A model generated the notes under the pieces. That model ran no database searches and was not told where the DNA came from. It saw only the letters and a program-made list of their open reading frames with translations. Positions 11,105 through 23,102 of a stretch of 64,000 nt of DNA are shown piece after piece. This DNA comes from Excoecaria cochinchinensis (Eukaryota; Streptophyta; Magnoliopsida; Malpighiales; Euphorbiaceae), in NCBI GenBank assembly GCA_947683425.1, contig CANTUQ010000073.1, positions 12,731,501 to 12,795,500 on the forward strand, in the 5' to 3' direction. Position 1 is the stretch's first letter. The number at the start of each line of letters is the position of its first letter. Made by a program: the position numbers and the translations under genes.

Positions 11105-11292
11105 CCCTTGAGCAAAAATCTACAAAGGCACAAAACTTTAATCAAATAGTTATCTAAAATGCATCAAAATTCCAATTTGGCTAAGATTAACAAAATTAAC
11201 ATAAAAGAAACATAACATGACATTAAACACAACTAAATACCCAAAAATCATAAAAAATACTATCAAAACTAAATACTATATTGAAGTTATCA

Positions 11293-12942
11293 AAATACCC
11301 CACACTTAAACTTTGCTCGTCCTCGAGTAAATGAACTATCAACATTCCTGAAATTTCAAACTCTAACTCAGAATACGAAAACTTAACAACAATCATAGCA
11401 CCAAGCAGAAGTGTCTTAGTTACAAATCCTCAAATCAATTTATATCAAATAATTTCACATATGTGTGTGCTAGGCTCAAAACCAATTTTCTCTTTTCAAA
11501 ACAAAATAACCAATACATTCCAGCAATTGAGCAAAGAAATTAAATATGCAAATGAATTTGCATAAAGGTTTCACACTTAAAACTCAGGATAATCATACGC
11601 CTCTCCTTTAGCACCGGAACCACAACGGTCATCTCCACTTAAACAACTCAAAATAAGAACAGGATCAAAAGGACTTATTACAAGGTTGTACTGTTGGGTT
11701 AGGTGATTGGCTAACAAGAATAGTAAAAAAAATTCAGAGTAAGAATCAACCACTCTACCTATAATTTCAACTACCCAAAACTGAACAAGATTGTCCATGA
11801 CCTACCTTCAATTCACCCATAATTTCCAATGTTGTCTAAACTTCCCCATACATAAAATACATCAAACTCAAAACAACAAGGTGATGAACTTCCCTTTTTA
11901 ATTCACTTTTAAACCCAATTATCCGTAAATATGAGTATGTCTTCTTCTACTCAAAGGTACCCTACACTTGAATTTTTCAATATTCAATACATCAAAATTA
12001 ACTAAAAACAACAAAACTCATTAAACTTTCATTTTTTTTTCTTTTTTTTTTCTTTTCAACTGGGGTACCCAAAGTCTAGATTTTCTTATACCCATTTTTT
12101 TTCTAATAAGGGAAAGTTTAACACCATAGTAATTAACACCCACAAAATTCAACAATTCTTCTCACACTTCCACTATTTCAACAATAGATACCCTTATTCA
12201 ACTTTCAATGATATTCCAACCAAATCCTAGAGTGGCCAATTCTTAGAAAAGGGTAGGCAAAGGCATTTAGGCTAAATGGTAAATTAAGAGTGTAACAAGA
12301 AAATTGTGTAGTACGCTTTTAGCATACCAAATTGGCTCAACTGGGCTAGCAATGGAAATAACATAAACAGGTAGGTCTAAAGCTATTTAAAAGTGGTTAT
12401 CAAAGAAACAAATTGCCTTAATCATGTCCTAAACTTGTTTAAGTTGTTATCATGTTTCGAAGGGTGATGAGGAAGGTTCTAACTATCCTAACATTTTCTC
12501 ACTTAAAAGCTTTTACGCATTGGAGTTTTCAAATTTTTCCAAACAAGCCTCTAGTGCATAAAAGATTGGAAATCACAAGATATATGACTGACTGAGATTT
12601 AATTTGCTTCTAAAACTTCTAACTACTCATTTGCCAAGATCAGTTTTTAAGATAGACCATTCTCCAATTAAAGTTTAAAACATTCACAACAGGAATAACT
12701 GAGGTTAAGCTAAGCTGAGATAAAGATATTCAGGCAACGACAATAAAGTACAAAGAAACTAAATAGAAATAAACATGCATCATACATCAACGGCTGTTAA
12801 TTACATAAATATATGAAGTTAATTTCTCCTACCCCCCACACAAAAACTTGCTGTCCCCAGCAAGTAATAATATTACATATCAAGAAGAAAAATAAAAATA
12901 AAATAAACAAAAATCAAAACAAAAGATAAGAAGTCTCCCTGA
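11293..12942 (-). other. Athila-A 3' untranslated region and polypurine tract
   Basis: About 1.65 kb without a supported gene, homologous to 47011-48705 of Athila-B. On the - strand the sequence just before the LTR reads AAGTGTGGGGTATTT, a likely polypurine tract. It has a poly-pyrimidine run at 12030-12065. Short open frames here show no recognisable product. Confidence 0.7.
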
Positions 12943-14096
12943 TCACTGATCTGGTGGTGGTGGTGGTGGAAATTGTGCATCAAACCGCGCAGCCAAAGAT
13001 GACAAGCCCAATAGCACCTGATCCATCTGAGACTGGAGCTCAGCTTGAGATGCAGAAATGGTGTCCATTCGCTCCATGATGGCATCATACTGGGCTGTGG
13101 CAAATTGTTGGGGCTCTGGTGCAGGAGGTACCGGTGCCTCAGGGTCGTCCTCATGCTCATGAGGTAAACCGCCTAAACCCCGCTTGACTCCGTGTAAATA
13201 CTCCTCACGGGTTGATAACCGATAACCATCCGCTGTTGTTGGATCTTTTACTATGACTTTCATATTCCTCAGCATTTTATCATCAATTACAGGAATGGAA
13301 GATAAAACCTTGTACTTGCCCAATGGATGGTTAACCCGCTTGGCTATCAGTGTGACGAATCCCCCCAGTGCTATTTTTTTCACTTTCTTTGGATGCCATT
13401 GCATCTCCTCCAATTTATGCAAAAAATGAGTAGCGCCATTTATTCTAACACCCCGAACCATGCAAGCAAGGAACAAAGCTTCGGGTAAGTTTACCTGACC
13501 CGCCCAATCTACATGGCTGAGGAGAGAAAGTGAGAAAAATCTACGGATGATGTGCAGAACATGGTCGTGCAAATGGTGGGACTTCCTCTTGCCCGAGACG
13601 TACGTGGTAGCTGTAGCCGTGTCTCTAATAGTGGCCCAAGCAGCATCCTTATCATAACCCTCAAAACAGTCGGGTGCAAGGTGTGGAAAACCAAGATATT
13701 CGAAAAATTGATGAAAAGTAAGATTGTAAGATGTTCCATCCAAACAAAAAGACACTGTACCTGGGTCTCGGGCAAGGTCGCATCCCGGTCGACATGTGAC
13801 GATCGACGCAAAATCCCATGTCAATTGCAGATATACCTTCTCCAGGGTTGAGAAAACCCTCTCCCAACCGACGTTGGCTATGAATTATTGAATTTGATTT
13901 CTGATACCGAGCTTCTGCAATAGATCAAAATCCAAATATGTCATTGGGACATAAGAGCACTTGGAGAACAAAGCATATGCAGGTTTCTTTGGTCCCGATA
14001 TCCACTTAGGGACCTTCGAAATATCTACCGATTGTTGGCTCGGGGGTTGGCTGGTGGAGCTAGAAGCTAGAGTAGAGCTTTTTCTTTTTGGAGCCA
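12943..14096 (-). pseudogene. Athila-A accessory ORF after pol, exon 2
   Basis: Encodes an intracellular-looking protein of the kind often labelled ATHILA ORF-1 or putative plant transposon protein; its function is unknown. Read from 14096 down to TGA 12943-12945. With the A contributed by exon 1 the spliced frame is 1155 nt, or 384 residues. It starts MAPKRKSS with a Ser/Pro-rich head, then has KCSYVPMTYLDFDLL, FIANVGWERVF, FFEYLGFPHLAPDCFEGYD, HHLHDHVLHIIRRFF and LACMVRGVRINGATH blocks. A glutamine-rich, probably coiled tail ends in a proline run. One in-frame TAA (near 13888) is the only lesion. I see no signal peptide or membrane segment, so it does not look like an envelope protein. Confidence 0.8.
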
Positions 14097-14785
14097 CTGC
14101 ACGAAAGCAATCAGCCAATTTCAATAACAATGTAAGTTTAAACAAACAATGGCTACCACTCCACTCAGCAATAAACAATCCATTCTACCCAAACCTATGC
14201 ATCCTCCAAATGAGCTTGATTTTAACAAAGTGATATTAACTCATAAAGGGATTAAGAGCATGCAATGACAACCTTAAAGCACAATTAAACATCAGGGTAA
14301 ATAAAACTCTGCATTTCAAAATGTTAAAAATTGCAGAATCTGGAAAATCAGTTCATAGAGACATTTTATCAAGCACTTGGTGAGCAAGCATTTAAACGCA
14401 CTAGAATTGAAAACTAACGGCACTAACAACCGCCCAAATTGGCAATTAACAATAGTACAATGCATAACAAATAGTTTAAGATCAATAAAATTCAAGTCCA
14501 ATCCAAAATTTGAGTAAAATCATCAACCCAAGTTGTGCACCATTTACGCCCTAAATTCCTACTTCCCACTAAGTCACGTTCAGAAGTAAGGATCAAAATT
14601 AAGAAGAACAGTAAGAATTAAGAGGATTCACATCAAGATTTCAAAGCAATAACAGAGAACATCATGAAATTTTCGGACAAAGCAACCAAGAAAAGCATGG
14701 CAAGGGAGAACGAATAAGAACAAGGGACGAGAGGAGGAGAAAAACAAAATTAAAATTAAAGTAAAAGAAAGAGAAATTTACTTAC
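14097..14785 (-). other. Predicted 689-bp intron creating the accessory start codon
   Basis: On the - strand the donor is CAACAA|GTAAGTAA (exon ends 14786) and the acceptor is TTTCGTGCAG|TGGCTCC (exon 2 starts 14096). Joining the exons makes CAACAATGGCTCC, so the ATG exists only in spliced RNA. The intron in Athila-B (45223-45911) has the same length and the same sites. Confidence 0.75.
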
Positions 14786-14941
14786 TTGTTGTAGATTATC
14801 CGGAATGGTGGTCTAAAAGAGAAAAAAAGAAACACAGAGAATGCAGAGAAGAACAAATAATGCACGGTGAGAGTGAATGAGGTGTGGGAAAGTGAGAAAT
14901 AACAAATGGAAAACTGGGATTTTAAAAGATCTTTTCACGGG
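14786..14941 (-). promoter_or_regulatory. Putative internal promoter and exon 1 of the Athila-A accessory gene
   Basis: Directly after the palindrome array (in - orientation) comes CTTTTAAAATCCCAG, a weak TATA-like box conserved in Athila-B. A pyrimidine-rich stretch with CTCACTTTCCCACACC and then the exon ending CTACAACAA follow. No ATG-led ORF of note is present, so it would be a short 5' UTR exon. Its promoter role is inferred from position and conservation. Confidence 0.5.
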
Positions 14942-15411
14942 GTCACGGTCATAATGAGTTTCATTGTGACCGTGACATACCCAAAAATTGCAATCCAGAA
15001 TTGAACCGCCATGGGGTCACGATGACAATGAGTTTCATTGTCACCGTGACATAACCCATGTTGGAAATAGAATCGAATGTTCATTATGTCACGGTCACAA
15101 TGAGTTTCATTGTCACCGTGACATAACCCAATTTGAAAACAGAATTGAATGTGCATTATGTCACGATCACAATGAATTTCATTGTCACTGTGACATAACC
15201 CAGTTTGAAAACAGAATGTAACTCACTCTACCTCATGGTGACAATGAATTTCATTGTCACCGTGACATGTGCACACCTCAAAACAGAAAGTTACTTACCC
15301 GATGGTCACGGTCACAATGAAATTCATTGTCACCATGACATGTGCACCAAACATAATCCAGAATGTAACTTCCGTTGGTCATGGTCACAATGAATTCATT
15401 GTCACCGTGAC
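14942..15411. repeat. Seven-palindrome phased array, Athila-A internal
   Basis: Seven ~35-bp palindromes start at 14942, 15016, 15088, 15160, 15232, 15305 and 15378, spaced 74, 72, 72, 72, 73 and 73 bp. Arms follow GTCACGGTCACAATG...CATTGTCACCGTGAC. Intervening ~38-bp stretches are more variable. The array lies between the end of pol (15602) and the accessory gene, and matches the array at 44594-45065 of Athila-B. Confidence 0.92.
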
Positions 15412-15601
15412 CACGTGCACACTTGCCAAAACATCATCAATCTCTCAAAATTTCTAGCTACTACTACTTTGAAAACTCTTTCCACAAAATATAGTTTCAC
15501 TAATAAACACAAATTTGTCAAAACTAAACAAAACTAACTACCTACAAAGTTAAGAAGAAGTTCTGCATTTAACAAGTCCGCAGCTGGACTTTTAAATACC
15601 G

Positions 15602-16959
15602 TTAAGGATCTGCAAGAGTGACGATCGTGGTAGTACTATCAAATGTAGATTCAAAATACGGCTTCACACGATGTCCATTCACCTTGAATTCATTCTCAAA
15701 CCGCGGGTGCTTCAATGTCACCACTCCACTGCCACTACTTCATAGGGTCCCTTCCATCTCGATTTTAACTTACCAGGAAACAACCGCAGCCTACTGTCAT
15801 AAAGAAGCACTCGCATTCCAGGTGTAATTTCCTTTCTGACCAGCTTTCGATCATGCCACTTCTTGGTATTATCTTTGTGTCTCATGGCATGATCATAGGC
15901 CCAAAATCGATGCTCGTCTAGTTCATTTAGCTGCAAAGACCTGCACTTACCTGCATTCTCAAGGTCAAAATTCATAAATTTGGTAGACCAATAAGCTTTA
16001 TGCTCTAATTCCACTGGGAGGTGAAAGGACTTCCCATAAACCAACCTAAAAGGGGACATCCCTATCGGTGTCTTAAATGCTATCCTATAGGCCCATAGAG
16101 CATCATCTAACTTAAGGTACCAATTTTTTCTAGATGAATTGACCATTTTTTCTAAGATGGCCTTTAACTCCGTGTTAGACACTTCAACTTGACCATTAGC
16201 CTGAGCATGATAAGGGGTTGTGACCTTATGCCTAACGCCAAATTTCTTTAATAAAGCCTTAAATTGGTGGTTCCCAAAATGTTTACCACCATCGCTTATA
16301 ATGGCTCTAAGGGCTCCATACCGAGTGATTATGTTTCTCCTCAAAAATTCTAAAACAATCTTAGCATCACAAGTTCTAGTGGCTATAGCTTCGACCCATT
16401 TACTCACATAATCCACTGCCACCAGAATATATTCAAACCCATACGAAATCAGAAAAGGTCCCATAAAATCTATTCCCCATACATCAAATAGTTCTACCTC
16501 AAGCATGTTTGTCAGAGGCATCTCACCTTGCTTAGATATATTTCCTACCCTCTAGCATCTATCACAAGTTTTCACATAAAATTGAACATCTCTAAACATT
16601 GTAGGTCAATAAAAACCAGAATACAAAATTTTCATTACCGTTCTATTTGGCCCATAATGTCCACCAGCTTCTCCACCGTGACAAGCTGTGATGATTGCAC
16701 CCGTCTCCTCATCTGAGATGCACCTTCTTAAAACTTGATCAGCACATAATCGAAAAAGGTAGGGGTCATCCCAAATGTATTGTCTTGCATCAGCTCGTAG
16801 TTTCTTCTTTTGCTGCCAAGTAAAATCTTTAGGCATAAAACCTCCTGTAAGAAAATTTGCTATGTTAGCAAACCAAGGAACATAAGTGTCACAAGCAAAT
16901 AAAGCACAAATGTGTTCATCAGGAAATAAATCTAAAATTTCCCCCTTTTCAATATGGTC
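15602..16959 (-). pseudogene. Athila-A integrase
   Basis: C-terminal part of pol: integrates the cDNA into host chromatin. The zinc-binding HHCC region carries HGGEAGGHYGPNRTV with the later cysteines in KTCDRC. The catalytic core has DVWGIDFMGPF, IISDGGKHFGNHQF and NGQVEVSNTELK, giving the D,D,E triad. Stops lie near 16606 and 16555. Close to the C-terminus, Athila-B has ten bases (TGATAAGTTT) that are missing here around 15725, shifting the frame before the last ~45 codons. Pol ends with TAA at 15602-15604. Confidence 0.88.
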
Positions 16960-18479
16960 ATTTTCCATTCTTGATAAATGGTCTGCCACGAAGTTTTCAG
17001 CGCCCTTCTTATCCTTAATTTCTAAATCGAACTCTTGCAATAACAGCACCCAACGAATTAGCCTCGATTTGGATTCCTTCTTGGAAAGCAAATGCCTCAA
17101 GGCTGCATGGTCTGACCACACCACAACTTTTGCACCCAGCAAATATGGCCTGAACTTCTCAAACGCATACACAATTGCAAGAAGTTCTTTCTCTGTGGTG
17201 GTGTAATTAACCTGTGCTCCTGTCAAAGTGTGACTGGCATAATAAATTGCACAGAATATCTTATCCCGACGCTGTCCCAGTACCGCTCCCACTGCATAAT
17301 CACTAGCATCACATATTAGTTCAAACGGCATAGTTCAATCCGGAGATATAATCACCGGAGCTGAAATAAGCCGTTGCTTTAACGTTGCAAAAGCTAGCAA
17401 GCATTCACTATCAAAATTAAAAACAACATCTTTCATGAGTAAATTAGACAAGGGTTTAGCAATTTTTGAAAAGTCTTTAATAAAACGTCTGTAAAACCCT
17501 GCATGTCCTAAAAAACTCCTTATGCCCTTAACACTCGTCGGAGGCGGTAACTTCTCTATTACTTCAACTTTTGCCTTATCCACTTCTATCCCTCTCTCTG
17601 AAATTTTATGCCCTAACACAATGCCCTCTCTCACCATAAAATGGCATTTTTCCCAATTTAAAACTAGGTTAGTCTTTTCACACCTCCCTAGCACTAAATC
17701 AAGATGCTCTAGACAGCTCATAAAATCAGCCCCATATATAGTGAAGTCATCCATGAATACCTCCATAAATTTCTCTATAAAATCATGGAAAATAGCCATC
17801 ATACACCGCTGAAACTTAGCCGGTGCATTACATAACCCAAAGGCATTCTTCTATATGCAAATGTGCTATATGGGCAGGTAAAGGTCATTTTCTCTTGATC
17901 CTCAGGGGCTATAGGAATCTGCAAATATCCCGAATACCCATTTAAAAAACAGTAGAACCTATTACCTGCTAACCTCTCTAGCATCTAATCAATAAACGGT
18001 AAAGGGAAATGGTCTTTTCTAGTGGCATTATTCAACCTTCTATAATCAATACAGACTCTCCAACCCGTAACTGTACGAGTTGGAATCAATTCATTCAGTT
18101 CATTCTTTACCACTGTCATCCCCCCTTTTTTAGGCACACACTGCACTGGGCTAACCCATTTACTATCAGAAATAGGGTAGATTATACCTGCATCAAGGAG
18201 TTTGAGTACCTCCTTCTTTACTACCTCTTGCATGGCCGGGTTGAGTCTTCTCTGAGGCTGAGCTACCGGCTTGCATTCCTCCTCCATTGGGATCATGTGT
18301 GTGCAGTAACTTGGGTCAATCCCCTTCAAATCTGAGGTTTCCCATCCAATGGCTCCCTTGTGCTTTTTCAGCACCTCTAGCAACAGCTTTTCTTCATCAC
18401 CTGACAACAAAGAAGATATGATTACTGGTTTCTGATCTTTCTCTAAAAACACATATTTCAAATGAGAGGGGAGAGGTTT
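16960..18479 (-). pseudogene. Athila-A reverse transcriptase and RNase H
   Basis: Makes cDNA from element RNA. RT shows RRLNPAMQEVVKKEVLKLLD, SKWVSPVQCVPKKGG, the RVCIDYRRLNNATRKDHFPL block, VFMDDFTIYGADF (the YxDD-type catalytic site, near 17745) and FLGHAGFYRRFIKDFSKI. RNase H shows ICDASDYAVGAVLGQ, TTEKELLAIVYAF and WSDHAALRHLL. There is a stop near 17985 (FID*MLERL), a frame change around 17800-17840 at the MPFGL block, and TGA near 17333. Confidence 0.88.
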
Positions 18480-19626
18480 AAGTTCAGAATTTAAATCCCC
18501 CTTTTTAGGGTTAAACTCTTCTTTTTGTGATTCATCCTTTCCATCTTCTATCTCCACAATTTCTATTGCTTCTCCCCTCATCTCTTCTTCCACTTCTTCT
18601 CCTTCCACTGAATGTAACAAACACAAATTTTCTGGATCAGCTCCAACCACTTTTTTCTGCACTTCTTCCACACACTCGTCTATTACATCTACAAAATAAA
18701 TAGACTCCTCCATATCCCCAGATGGATACTTTTGAGCCTTGTTCATATCCACTACCAACTCCTCATTATTGAACCATAGGGTGACCGTTTGACCATGAAC
18801 ATCGATCAACGCCTTTGCTGTGTTTAAAAACGGCCTCCCCACTATCAGTGGCACCTTCCTATCCTCTTCCATCTCCATCACCACAAAGTCCACTGGGAAG
18901 ATGAATTTCCCCACCTTCACTAACAGATCTTCTATCACTCCTTCGGGCCGCCTCACTGACCTATCTACAAGTTGGAGTCTCATTCCCGTCTCCATGAGGT
19001 CCCCAAGATTAAGCTTCCTGCAAATAGAATAAGGCATCAAATTTATGCTGGCACCCAAATCACATAAAGCATTACCATAAAAATCTTCACCAATAGCACA
19101 GGGTAAATTAAAGCTACCTGGATCTTCCAATTTCTCAGGGATCTTGTTCATAATTATAGCACTGCAATTTTCTGTAAGCTGTACAATTCCATGCCCTTCT
19201 AATTTCTTTTTATTAGAACATAATTCTTTCATAAATTTAGCATAGTTAGGCATATGAACTACAACTTCAGCAAATGGTAAATTTATGTGCAGTTTCTTAA
19301 ACATCTCTAGAAACCTAGCCTTGTGCTCATTTTCCTTTTCCTGTCTAGCCACAACAGGAAATGACAGTCTATTTATATCAAGATCCTCTACCCTTGGATT
19401 CACTAAACTTTTACCCTTATCACTTTTAGGAGCATTTTCATTAACTTCTACCCTAGAGTTAGAGTTACTTACCGTTCGTGTCGGCTCCTCCTTTTCTGAT
19501 GATGAAGAATTTTTACCTTGGTCTTCTCTCGGTACCACTTCCTTACCACTTCTCAGTGTGATTGCTTTAGCTTCCTCTTTTGGATTCCGGTCCACATTCG
19601 AAGGAAATATTCCCGGTTGTCTTTGA
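18480..19626 (-). pseudogene. Athila-A aspartic protease with acidic linker
   Basis: Same frame as the RT start. The protease active site is LCDLGASINLMPYSICRKL at about 19010-19065, with the D-L-G triad and a downstream VPLIVGRPFLNTAKALIDV block near 18840. A Glu-rich linker (about 18470-18680) leads to RT. This stretch is uninterrupted, lying within a frame open from 19736 to 17985. Confidence 0.85.
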
Positions 19627-21072
19627 GACATGGAATTTGCCAGCTGTCCCACTTGAGTCTCTAAATTCCTCATGGAAGCATCTTGGTTCCGGTTCCACTG
19701 CTCTTGAGATTCCCACCTTGACTCTTGATTAGCCATGAACTGCTACTGGCTATTTACAAACTATTGTTGACTGTTTATGAAAGTAGCCAATATGTCTTCC
19801 AGATTTGGCTTCTTTTCTTGTACAGGTGGCCTCGGTTGGTATCCCGGTGGGTGGATTTGTTGCCCTTGGTTGTGATGGGGTGGATATGGTTGTTGATACA
19901 GCTGCCCTTGGTTCTGATGAATGTTTGGGTTGAAGGGAGGTCTAACTTGTGGTTGAGAGGATGAAGCATTTGGATTTCCATCCTTCCAAGAGAAGTTTGT
20001 ATGATTTCTCCAGCCCGGATTATATGTTTTTCTGTAGGGGTCATTCCTTTTGTAATCTCCTATGGCATTTATATCTCCCATTGCCCCACTCTCTTGACCA
20101 AATTGCCCACTTTCATACCATCCACTCTCTTGAGCCACAAAAGCTACATTCTGCACTTTCAGACTACTCATCTCCTTCCTCATGGACTCAATCTATGCCT
20201 TCAGCATCGACACTTAATCCACTGTGTGTATCCCTTGTCTTTTTGGAACTGACCTAGGATTAGACCATTGAGCATCATTCGCTGCCATTTCATCTAGCAG
20301 ATGAAAAGCTTCCTCTGGTAGTCTATTCATGAATGACCCTCCTGATGAAGCATCCAATAAAGATCTTGTCTGCGGTGTAACCCCAGAATAAAATGTTGTC
20401 ATCAGGTGGTATATGGCTATCTCATAGTGTGGACAGCTTCTCAACAGCCTTCTAAACCTTTCCCAGGCTTCATGAAACGGCTCCTCACTCATTTAACTAA
20501 AACCCAATATACTGTTACGGATGTTCGCAGTCTTTGTCGGAGGGAAAAATCTCATCAAAAATCTCTCCTGTAACTGGTCCCATGATCTGTCTATGTAGCA
20601 TTTGCAACCATTCACGTGCTTTTCCAATCAATGTGAAAGGGAACAATTTTAATCTTACCGAGTCGGATGACACTCCAGGAATCTGAACCATATCACTGAC
20701 CTCTAAGAATATGTCTAAGTGCTGTGCGGGATCTTCCACTTCTGAACCCGAAAATTGATTCCTCTGTACCATATTGATGGTGGCTGGTTTAAGCTCAAAC
20801 TGCACTCCCCTTGGCAGCACAATCGTCCGATTATCCTCATTCCATCTTGGTACTGCATAATCCCTTATTGTCCTCTGCCTCGGGACCTCTTCTCTATAAT
20901 TCCCCAGATTTTCATCTTGTGCCCTCGGCACTTGTTCATTCTCGGGAGAAAACTCACCAATCGGAGGATTATTTTCCATGTTATTATTTATGTTGGCTCT
21001 CCTTCGTTGATGCAAGGTCCTCTCGATTTCAGGGTCGTATGGTGCTATTGGTTCCTGTCTCAATCTGCTCAT
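19627..21072 (-). pseudogene. gag: Athila-A gag
   Basis: Athila-type Gag beginning at ATG 21070-21072 (MSRLRQEPIAPYDPEIE). The Gag core has PAQHLDIFLEVSDM, KLFPFTLIGKAREWL and EEPFHEAWERFRRLLRSCP. A Gln/Asn/Pro-rich tail follows (YQPRPPVQEKKPNLED). Lesions: a frame change near 20515-20570, and in-frame stops near 20490, 20217, 20195, 19759 and 19740. Athila-B carries the same protein at 38869-40284. Confidence 0.87.
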
Positions 21073-21170
21073 GCACCACAGCTACCTGAAAAGAATAATA
21101 AAACAAAAACTAAAATAAGAAAAATATAAACACACACAAATAAAAATCAAAACTCACAAATAACGCCAGT

Positions 21171-21187
21171 CCCCAGTAACGGCGCCA
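21171..21187 (-). other. Athila-A primer-binding site
   Basis: Reads TGGCGCCGTTACTGGGG on the - strand, six bases after the LTR end (CGCGTCA). It fits the Athila primer site, reported to pair with tRNA-Asp. The Athila-B counterpart is TGGTGCTGTTGCCGGGG. Confidence 0.85.
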
Positions 21188-22366
21188 AAAACTTGACGCG
21201 ACCTCAGCAAGTGTACTGAATCGGCAAGTAATATAATGGAGTATTTTCAAGACTCTGAGTTATCGTACCCAAGGGACTGAGTATGCAAGTTATGACACTT
21301 AAATGTATGCTAAAGAATTCCCAGTTGTTGAATTGATTTAATTATGACTACTGGAACAAATAAATTAATCAACTATAATGAGTTAACAAAGCAAAAACAA
21401 ATTAAGATGACAGTAAAAACTAACAAAGATAAAAAATGATAACAAGCAAAGATCTCAATATAGAAAAGTGTTGTTCAGGTTCACTCATCCACCCCATACC
21501 CAAATATGAACAAAATTAACCTAAGAATCTTATATGAAAGAAATCGGGATAACCCTCTTAACCCAAGCGTCCCATTCCGGAGCAAGCTATTCTAATTGCG
21601 TAACGTCCCATTCCGGAGCAAGTCATACAACTAGCCTAATCACGAGTCTAAAATCCTAGGTTCGGTTTGCTTTCCCATTCCGGAGCCAAACACCCCAAAA
21701 CCTAATTATTTCACTCATCACTCCAATCTTGAACCATGAAAGCAGGCACATCTAGATTCCCTTCCGGAGCAGTCTAAATGATACAGTAAACACGATAGAA
21801 AATCTGAGAATAAAATATTCATGGCATTCAATTAACAAATTCAATAACCAAAAGAGATACATGAAATAAATCATTCATCAAAACTGGAAATTGAACTGAG
21901 AAAATAAATCCCATAAATTGACAATATGTAAAAGCGAAATAAACCATTCATTCATATATAAACTCAAAAATTATCCATTATTCATATCATAGGTAGGAGA
22001 TTTAGAGATCCCCTAAACAACTAAAAGCCTACTCACAATCCATTATAAATCAAAAGAATAAATGAAGGAATAAACCCTAAAATTCATTGAGACGCAAATC
22101 CCTGTTGAATCCCATGTTCTTCAGTTTTCTTCTTCAGATCTTCAATAGAGAAAAAAACTAGAAATTCCGGAAAACTAAAAATAACAATCTCTGGACATTA
22201 AACTATGCATCTAATGAAAATTACTCTCAATTTCTAATTGAAAACTCAAGACAAGATTGAAAACTAAAGTTTAGAACAAAAGAATAATTCAGAAAATCTC
22301 AGCCGCCAAAACTAAAATCAAAAACTAACTAAAAAGTTCGGAACCCTAGCCAAACAGAAAATTACG

Positions 22367-22374
22367 GTTTTATA
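22367..22374 (-). promoter_or_regulatory. TATA box of Athila-A 5' LTR
   Basis: Reads AAGTATAAAACCG on the - strand. It starts about 12 bp downstream of the last palindrome of the array, the same arrangement as in Athila-B (49151-49158). Confidence 0.7.
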
Positions 22375-22385
22375 CTTCCAGAGGG

Positions 22386-22710
22386 GTCACGGTGGCAATG
22401 AAATCGGTTGCCACCATGTAGAGTCGAGATTTTCAATTTCCTTTCACGCACAGGAGATGGGTCACGGTGGCAATGACATCTGTTGCCACCGTGAGGTCTT
22501 CAAAGTTTCGCTTCTGCCCAGGAAAACACTATATCACGGTGGTGATGATATTTGTTGCCACCGTGAGGTCTTCATCCCTTGCATTCTGCCCGATAAAGAA
22601 TTATGTCACGGTCACAACCAATTTTATTGTGACTTTGACCCATGTGATTTCAGCTACTGTTTGTAATTCTTGTTATGTCACGGTCACAACCAATTCATTA
22701 TGACCGTGAC
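22386..22710. repeat. Five-palindrome array in Athila-A 5' LTR
   Basis: Palindromes start at 22386, 22461, 22533, 22605 and 22677, at spacings 75, 72, 72, 72, identical to the partner LTR. Arms are GTCACGGTGGCAA/TTGCCACCGTG and GTCACGGTCACAA/TGACCGTGAC. Confidence 0.92.
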
Positions 22711-22898
22711 TCCTTGAGCAAAAATCTACAAAGGCATAAAACTTTAATCAAATAGTTATCTAAAATGCATCAAAATTCCAATTTGGCTAAGATTAACAAA
22801 ATTAACATAAAAGAAACATAACATGACATTAAACACAACTAAATAACCAAAAATCATAAAAAATACTATCAAAACTAAATACTATATTGAAGTTATCA

Positions 22899-23102
22899 GT
22901 GCCCGTTGAAAGAAGGAGAATTGGTGTTCAAGCAGATAAGACCATGCGCGCTAGACATAAGGGGGAAATTCAGGCCCACGTGGTAAGGTCCCTTCATCCT
23001 CAAGAAGTTGTTATCAAAGGGGACGGCGATTTTGTCAGATAGCGATGGCAAAGAGTTTAAGGAGCCGGTCAACGTCGATAAACTCAAGAGGTTCCATGGC
23101 TA
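22899..23102 (+). pseudogene. Ogre-1 integrase C-terminal tip
   Basis: Right after Athila-A the + strand reads KEGELVFKQIR, then KFRPTW, a TAA, then GPFILKKLLSKGTAIL and DSDGKEFKEPVNVDKLKRF before a stop at 23100. This is the SH3-like C-terminal domain of Tat/Ogre integrases. The TAA sits where related proteins have Glu (GAA). Its presence shows that Ogre-1 pol once continued across 9836-22899; roughly the end of RNase H and most of integrase were lost with the Athila LTR end. Confidence 0.82.

Larger units (their letters stand above)
9837..11292 (-). repeat. Athila-A 3' LTR, truncated
   Basis: Matches 21445-22898 of the partner LTR. It starts abruptly at AGCAAAGATCTC next to Ogre-1 RNase H sequence, so 251 bp corresponding to 21194-21444 are gone. 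Its inner edge is GTTATCA at 11292 (TGATAAC on the - strand). It holds four CCATTCCGGAGC-type repeats (9961-10164), a TATA box (10761-10768, - strand) and five palindromes. Confidence 0.9.
9837..22898 (-). mobile_element. Athila-A: Athila-type retrotransposon with accessory ORF
   Basis: Full-type element on the - strand: 5' LTR 21194-22898, primer site 21171-21187, gag-pol 21072-15602, seven-palindrome array 15411-14942, accessory gene 14941-12943, 3' UTR, then a 3' LTR at 11292-9837 lacking its last ~251 bp. Gag and pol proteins are Athila-like. No target duplication can be found, because the left LTR end and adjoining host sequence have been deleted. It is closely related to Athila-B: internal regions are about 9.90 and 9.96 kb. 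Confidence 0.92.
21194..22898 (-). repeat. Athila-A 5' LTR
   Basis: Complete 1705-bp LTR: starts TGATAACTTCAATATAG (22898 reading down) and ends CTGAGGTCGCGTCA at 21194. It contains the five-palindrome array, a TATA box (22367-22374) and four CCATTCCGGAGC-type repeats (about 21569-21770). The open frames inside it are palindrome by-products. Confidence 0.93.

Noticed and set aside
10851..11111. Open frames across the LTR palindromes (also 22457-22703, 14935-15457, 27577-27918, 44616-45020)
   Set aside because: Repetitive CHGHNEFHCHRD-like translations are by-products of the palindromes, occur on both strands and lack any conserved product.
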